Below, piece after piece: positions 5,379-6,307 of a DNA stretch of 6,307 bases. The notes under the pieces are model-generated. The model saw only the letters and a program-made list of their open reading frames with translations, made no database searches and was not told where the DNA came from. The stretch's first letter is position 1; each line of letters starts with the position of its first letter. The stretch is taken from contig CAMEPN010000116.1 of NCBI GenBank assembly GCA_945931735.1, positions 1 to 6,307 of the forward strand, in the 5' to 3' direction. The DNA comes from an uncultured Clostridia bacterium (GTDB taxonomy: Bacteria; Bacillota; Clostridia; Oscillospirales; Ruminococcaceae). Made by a program: the position numbers and the translations under genes.

Positions 5379-5556
5379 TTAAGGCAACACCGCACAATTA
5401 CCGGCTACGCCTTTGCCGTCCGCTTGCTTGCATCTTTTCCGTCATATTTCACAAATTTTCCTTGACGGGCGTTAGCCCGCCTGCGTCAAATTTGTATAAT
5501 CTGACGAAAAATCTGCGGCGCAATCGAACGACAATAATTATTCGGTGTTGCCTTAA
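5379..5556. mobile_element. MITE-like foldback element with terminal inverted repeats, in the nrdR leader
   Basis: The left end TTAAGGCAACACCG (5379-5392) is repeated perfectly inverted at the right end (5543-5556). Counting two mismatches, the inverted repeats extend to 22 bp (5379-5400 and 5535-5556). The first and last four bases are both TTAA, so either TTAA is a target-site duplication around a 170-bp element, or the duplication is TA or absent. Inside are further paired segments: CGTCA (5440-5444) with TGACG (5502-5506), and a central hairpin from 5451 to 5495 with arms ACAAAT/ATTTGT, GACG/CGTC and GGGC/GCCC. The unit is thus one long imperfect palindrome without a credible gene, which fits a non-autonomous MITE. 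No transposase is in the window. A stable structured leader RNA is the alternative, and the two are not exclusive because it is transcribed ahead of nrdR. Confidence 0.75.
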
Positions 5557-5576
5557 GACGAAAGCGAGTGTAAAGT

Positions 5577-6029
5577 ATGAAATGTCCCGAATGCGGCTGC
5601 GAAGAAAGCAAGGTAATTGACTCACGACCCACGGAAAACAAGGTGCGCCGCCGCCGTGAGTGCATCAACTGCGGCTTCCGCTTCACCACCTATGAGATAA
5701 TCGAGGAAGTCCCCCTTATGGTCATAAAAAAAGACCATTCCATCGAACCGTTCGATCGGGAGAAGCTTGTTGAAAGGCTGCGCCGCGCTACGATAAAGCG
5801 CCCCGTTTCTCTTGAAGCGCTCGAGAATATGGTAGAGGAGATCGCCTCGGAGCTGAAAAATTCGCTCCAGAGAGAGGTCACGTCGGATAAGATCGGCGAG
5901 ATGGTGCTGCATAAGCTTAAGAAAATCGACACCGTCGCTTATATAAGGTTCGCCAGCGTCTACCGTGATTTCAATGATGTTGACAGCTTTATGAAAATTA
6001 TTTCCGAGCTTAAGGACGAGGAAGAATGA
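5577..6029 (+). CDS. nrdR: Transcriptional repressor NrdR
   Basis: A 150-aa protein, the standard NrdR length. NrdR is a zinc-ribbon/ATP-cone repressor that senses ATP and dATP and shuts down ribonucleotide reductase operons by binding paired NrdR boxes. The zinc ribbon is at residues 3-32 with ligands C3, C6, C29 and C32 (MKCPECGC and [17 protein letters not shown]). The ATP-cone spans about 46-136, starting [19 protein letters not shown] and including the conserved [12 protein letters not shown] block (121-132). All key residues appear intact. The start is fixed by the canonical MKCPECG; the Shine-Dalgarno is weak (AGCGAG, 5563-5568, 8 nt before ATG) and lies just beyond the right end of the foldback element. 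It has its own promoter upstream of that element and a terminator right after the stop. No nrd reductase genes are beside it, which is common in Firmicutes. Confidence 0.98.
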   Translation: MKCPECGCEESKVIDSRPTENKVRRRRECINCGFRFTTYEIIEEVPLMVIKKDHSIEPFDREKLVERLRRATIKRPVSLEALENMVEEIASELKNSLQREVTSDKIGEMVLHKLKKIDTVAYIRFASVYRDFNDVDSFMKIISELKDEEE

Positions 6030-6033
6030 TCCT

Positions 6034-6065
6034 AAACCGCCGCAGGTCAGCCTTCGGCGGTTTTT
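6034..6065 (+). terminator. Rho-independent terminator of nrdR
   Basis: AAACCGCCG (6034-6042) pairs with CGGCGGTTT (6055-6063); inside, AGG and CCT add three pairs past a C/T mismatch and close on a TCAG loop. The stem runs into TTTTT. It begins five bases after the nrdR stop codon. Confidence 0.92.
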
Positions 6066-6085
6066 CTCGCTTTTTGTGAATAGTG

Positions 6086-6125
6086 TGCATAATAATGTTG
6101 AAAACTGCGATAATATTATTGTGCA
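6086..6125. repeat. AT-rich inverted repeat in the right-hand intergenic region
   Basis: TGCATAATAAT (6086-6096) pairs with ATTATTGTGCA (6115-6125) over 11 bp with one wobble and an 18-nt loop. Part of the right arm also belongs to a smaller dyad TATTG-TG-CAATA (6117-6128). It lies just upstream of the promoter at 6135-6163 and could be a regulator site; there is no T-run to make it a terminator. Confidence 0.45.
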
Positions 6126-6134
6126 ATATTGATG

Positions 6135-6163
6135 ATGACAAAACGCGAAAAAAAGCGTATAAT
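6135..6163 (+). promoter_or_regulatory. Rightward promoter P1 of an unseen downstream gene
   Basis: ATGACA (6135-6140), a 17-bp spacer and perfect TATAAT (6158-6163). The spacer, AAACGCGAAAAAAAGCG, resembles that of the second promoter 127 bp downstream (both start GACAAA with CGCGAA following). Start is predicted near 6170. Confidence 0.6.
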
Positions 6164-6170
6164 ATAAAAG

Positions 6171-6204
6171 CTGTCGCGGAAAGACAAAAAACGCCGCGAA
6201 ACAG
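6171..6204 (+). other. Hairpin at the 5' end of the predicted P1 transcript
   Basis: CTGT plus CGCGG (6171-6179) pair with CCGCG plus ACAG (6194-6198 and 6201-6204), a 9-bp stem with a 2-nt AA bulge and a 14-nt A-rich loop. Six A residues follow, not T, so it is not a terminator. It could stabilise the leader RNA; the function is unknown. Confidence 0.4.
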
Positions 6205-6224
6205 AAAAAATATCACGTTTTCGC

Positions 6225-6290
6225 TTGAAAAGATTTTTTCAAAAAAATTTTTGAAAACCCCTTGACAAACGCGAAGCGACGTGATATAAT
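6225..6290 (+). promoter_or_regulatory. Very strong rightward promoter P2 (extended -10) with A/T-tract upstream region
   Basis: TTGACA (6262-6267), a 17-bp spacer and TATAAT (6285-6290) are perfect, and TGA immediately before the -10 gives an extended -10 motif. Directly upstream, 6225-6257 is a run of A- and T-tracts with overlapping inverted repeats (TTTTCAAAAA at 6236-6245 against TTTTTGAAAA at 6248-6257), which resembles an UP element. Start is predicted near 6297, ten bases before the window ends. Tandem promoters of this strength usually serve rRNA, tRNA or other highly expressed genes, but the target is not visible. Confidence 0.85.
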
Positions 6291-6307
6291 GGATAGGCTC
6301 CCGAAAA

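Noticed and set aside
5472..5500. Outward promoter inside the foldback element (TATAAT at 5495-5500)
   Set aside because: The -10 is perfect, but TTGACG at 5462-5467 is 27 bp away, the 17-bp position carries TTAGCC, and the TG lacks the spacer base of an extended -10. Activity cannot be supported.
5360..5620. An 86-codon frame across the foldback element into nrdR
   Set aside because: It reads through the inverted repeats, overlaps the true nrdR start out of frame, has no ribosome binding site and gives low-information sequence.
6083..6265. A 60-codon frame in the right-hand intergenic region
   Set aside because: It lies across both promoters and several inverted repeats, is Lys-rich from A-tracts, and lacks a Shine-Dalgarno.

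Overview
The window looks like chromosomal DNA from a Gram-positive Clostridia member, most likely a Ruminococcaceae/Oscillospirales gut or rumen bacterium. The evidence is near-consensus sigma-A promoters with 17-bp spacers, AGGAG-type ribosome binding sites, U-tailed hairpin terminators, an EAL-HDOD protein, an orphan sugar-binding lipoprotein, and GC-leaning coding sequence with AT-rich intergenic DNA. The taxonomic placement is inference; no rRNA is visible.

Layout. (1) 1-125, minus strand: the first 41 codons of a lipoprotein gene that runs off the left edge. (2) 126-395: a divergent intergenic region with an imperfect 68/69-bp tandem duplication, a leftward promoter whose -35 lies inside one repeat copy, and a rightward promoter. 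(3) 396-3633: three rightward genes, an EAL-HDOD cyclic-di-GMP-type signalling protein, a two-domain FkbM-type methyltransferase and a membrane-anchored protein of unknown function. A repeat-rich spacer without an obvious terminator separates the first two; the last two are tightly coupled. A strong hairpin terminator follows. (4) 3750-5288: a self-contained unit with promoter, extracellular solute-binding lipoprotein and terminator, and no permease or ATPase gene beside it. (5) 5310-6065: nrdR, the ribonucleotide reductase repressor, with its own promoter and terminator. A 178-bp MITE-like foldback element sits in its leader between promoter and start codon. (6) 6066-6307: no gene; inverted repeats and two rightward promoters, the second a perfect TTGACA-17-TGATATAAT extended -10 promoter, reading into an unseen and probably highly expressed gene or stable RNA.

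Functionally the window is mostly ordinary core and accessory genome. The points worth pursuing are the foldback element in the nrdR leader with a TIR-like relic at 3645-3660, the spacer repeats flanking the EAL-HDOD gene, the possible signalling/methyltransferase/membrane-protein operon, and the twin right-edge promoters with related spacer sequences. I see no CRISPR array, transposase, phage gene, toxin-antitoxin pair or recognisable defence system.
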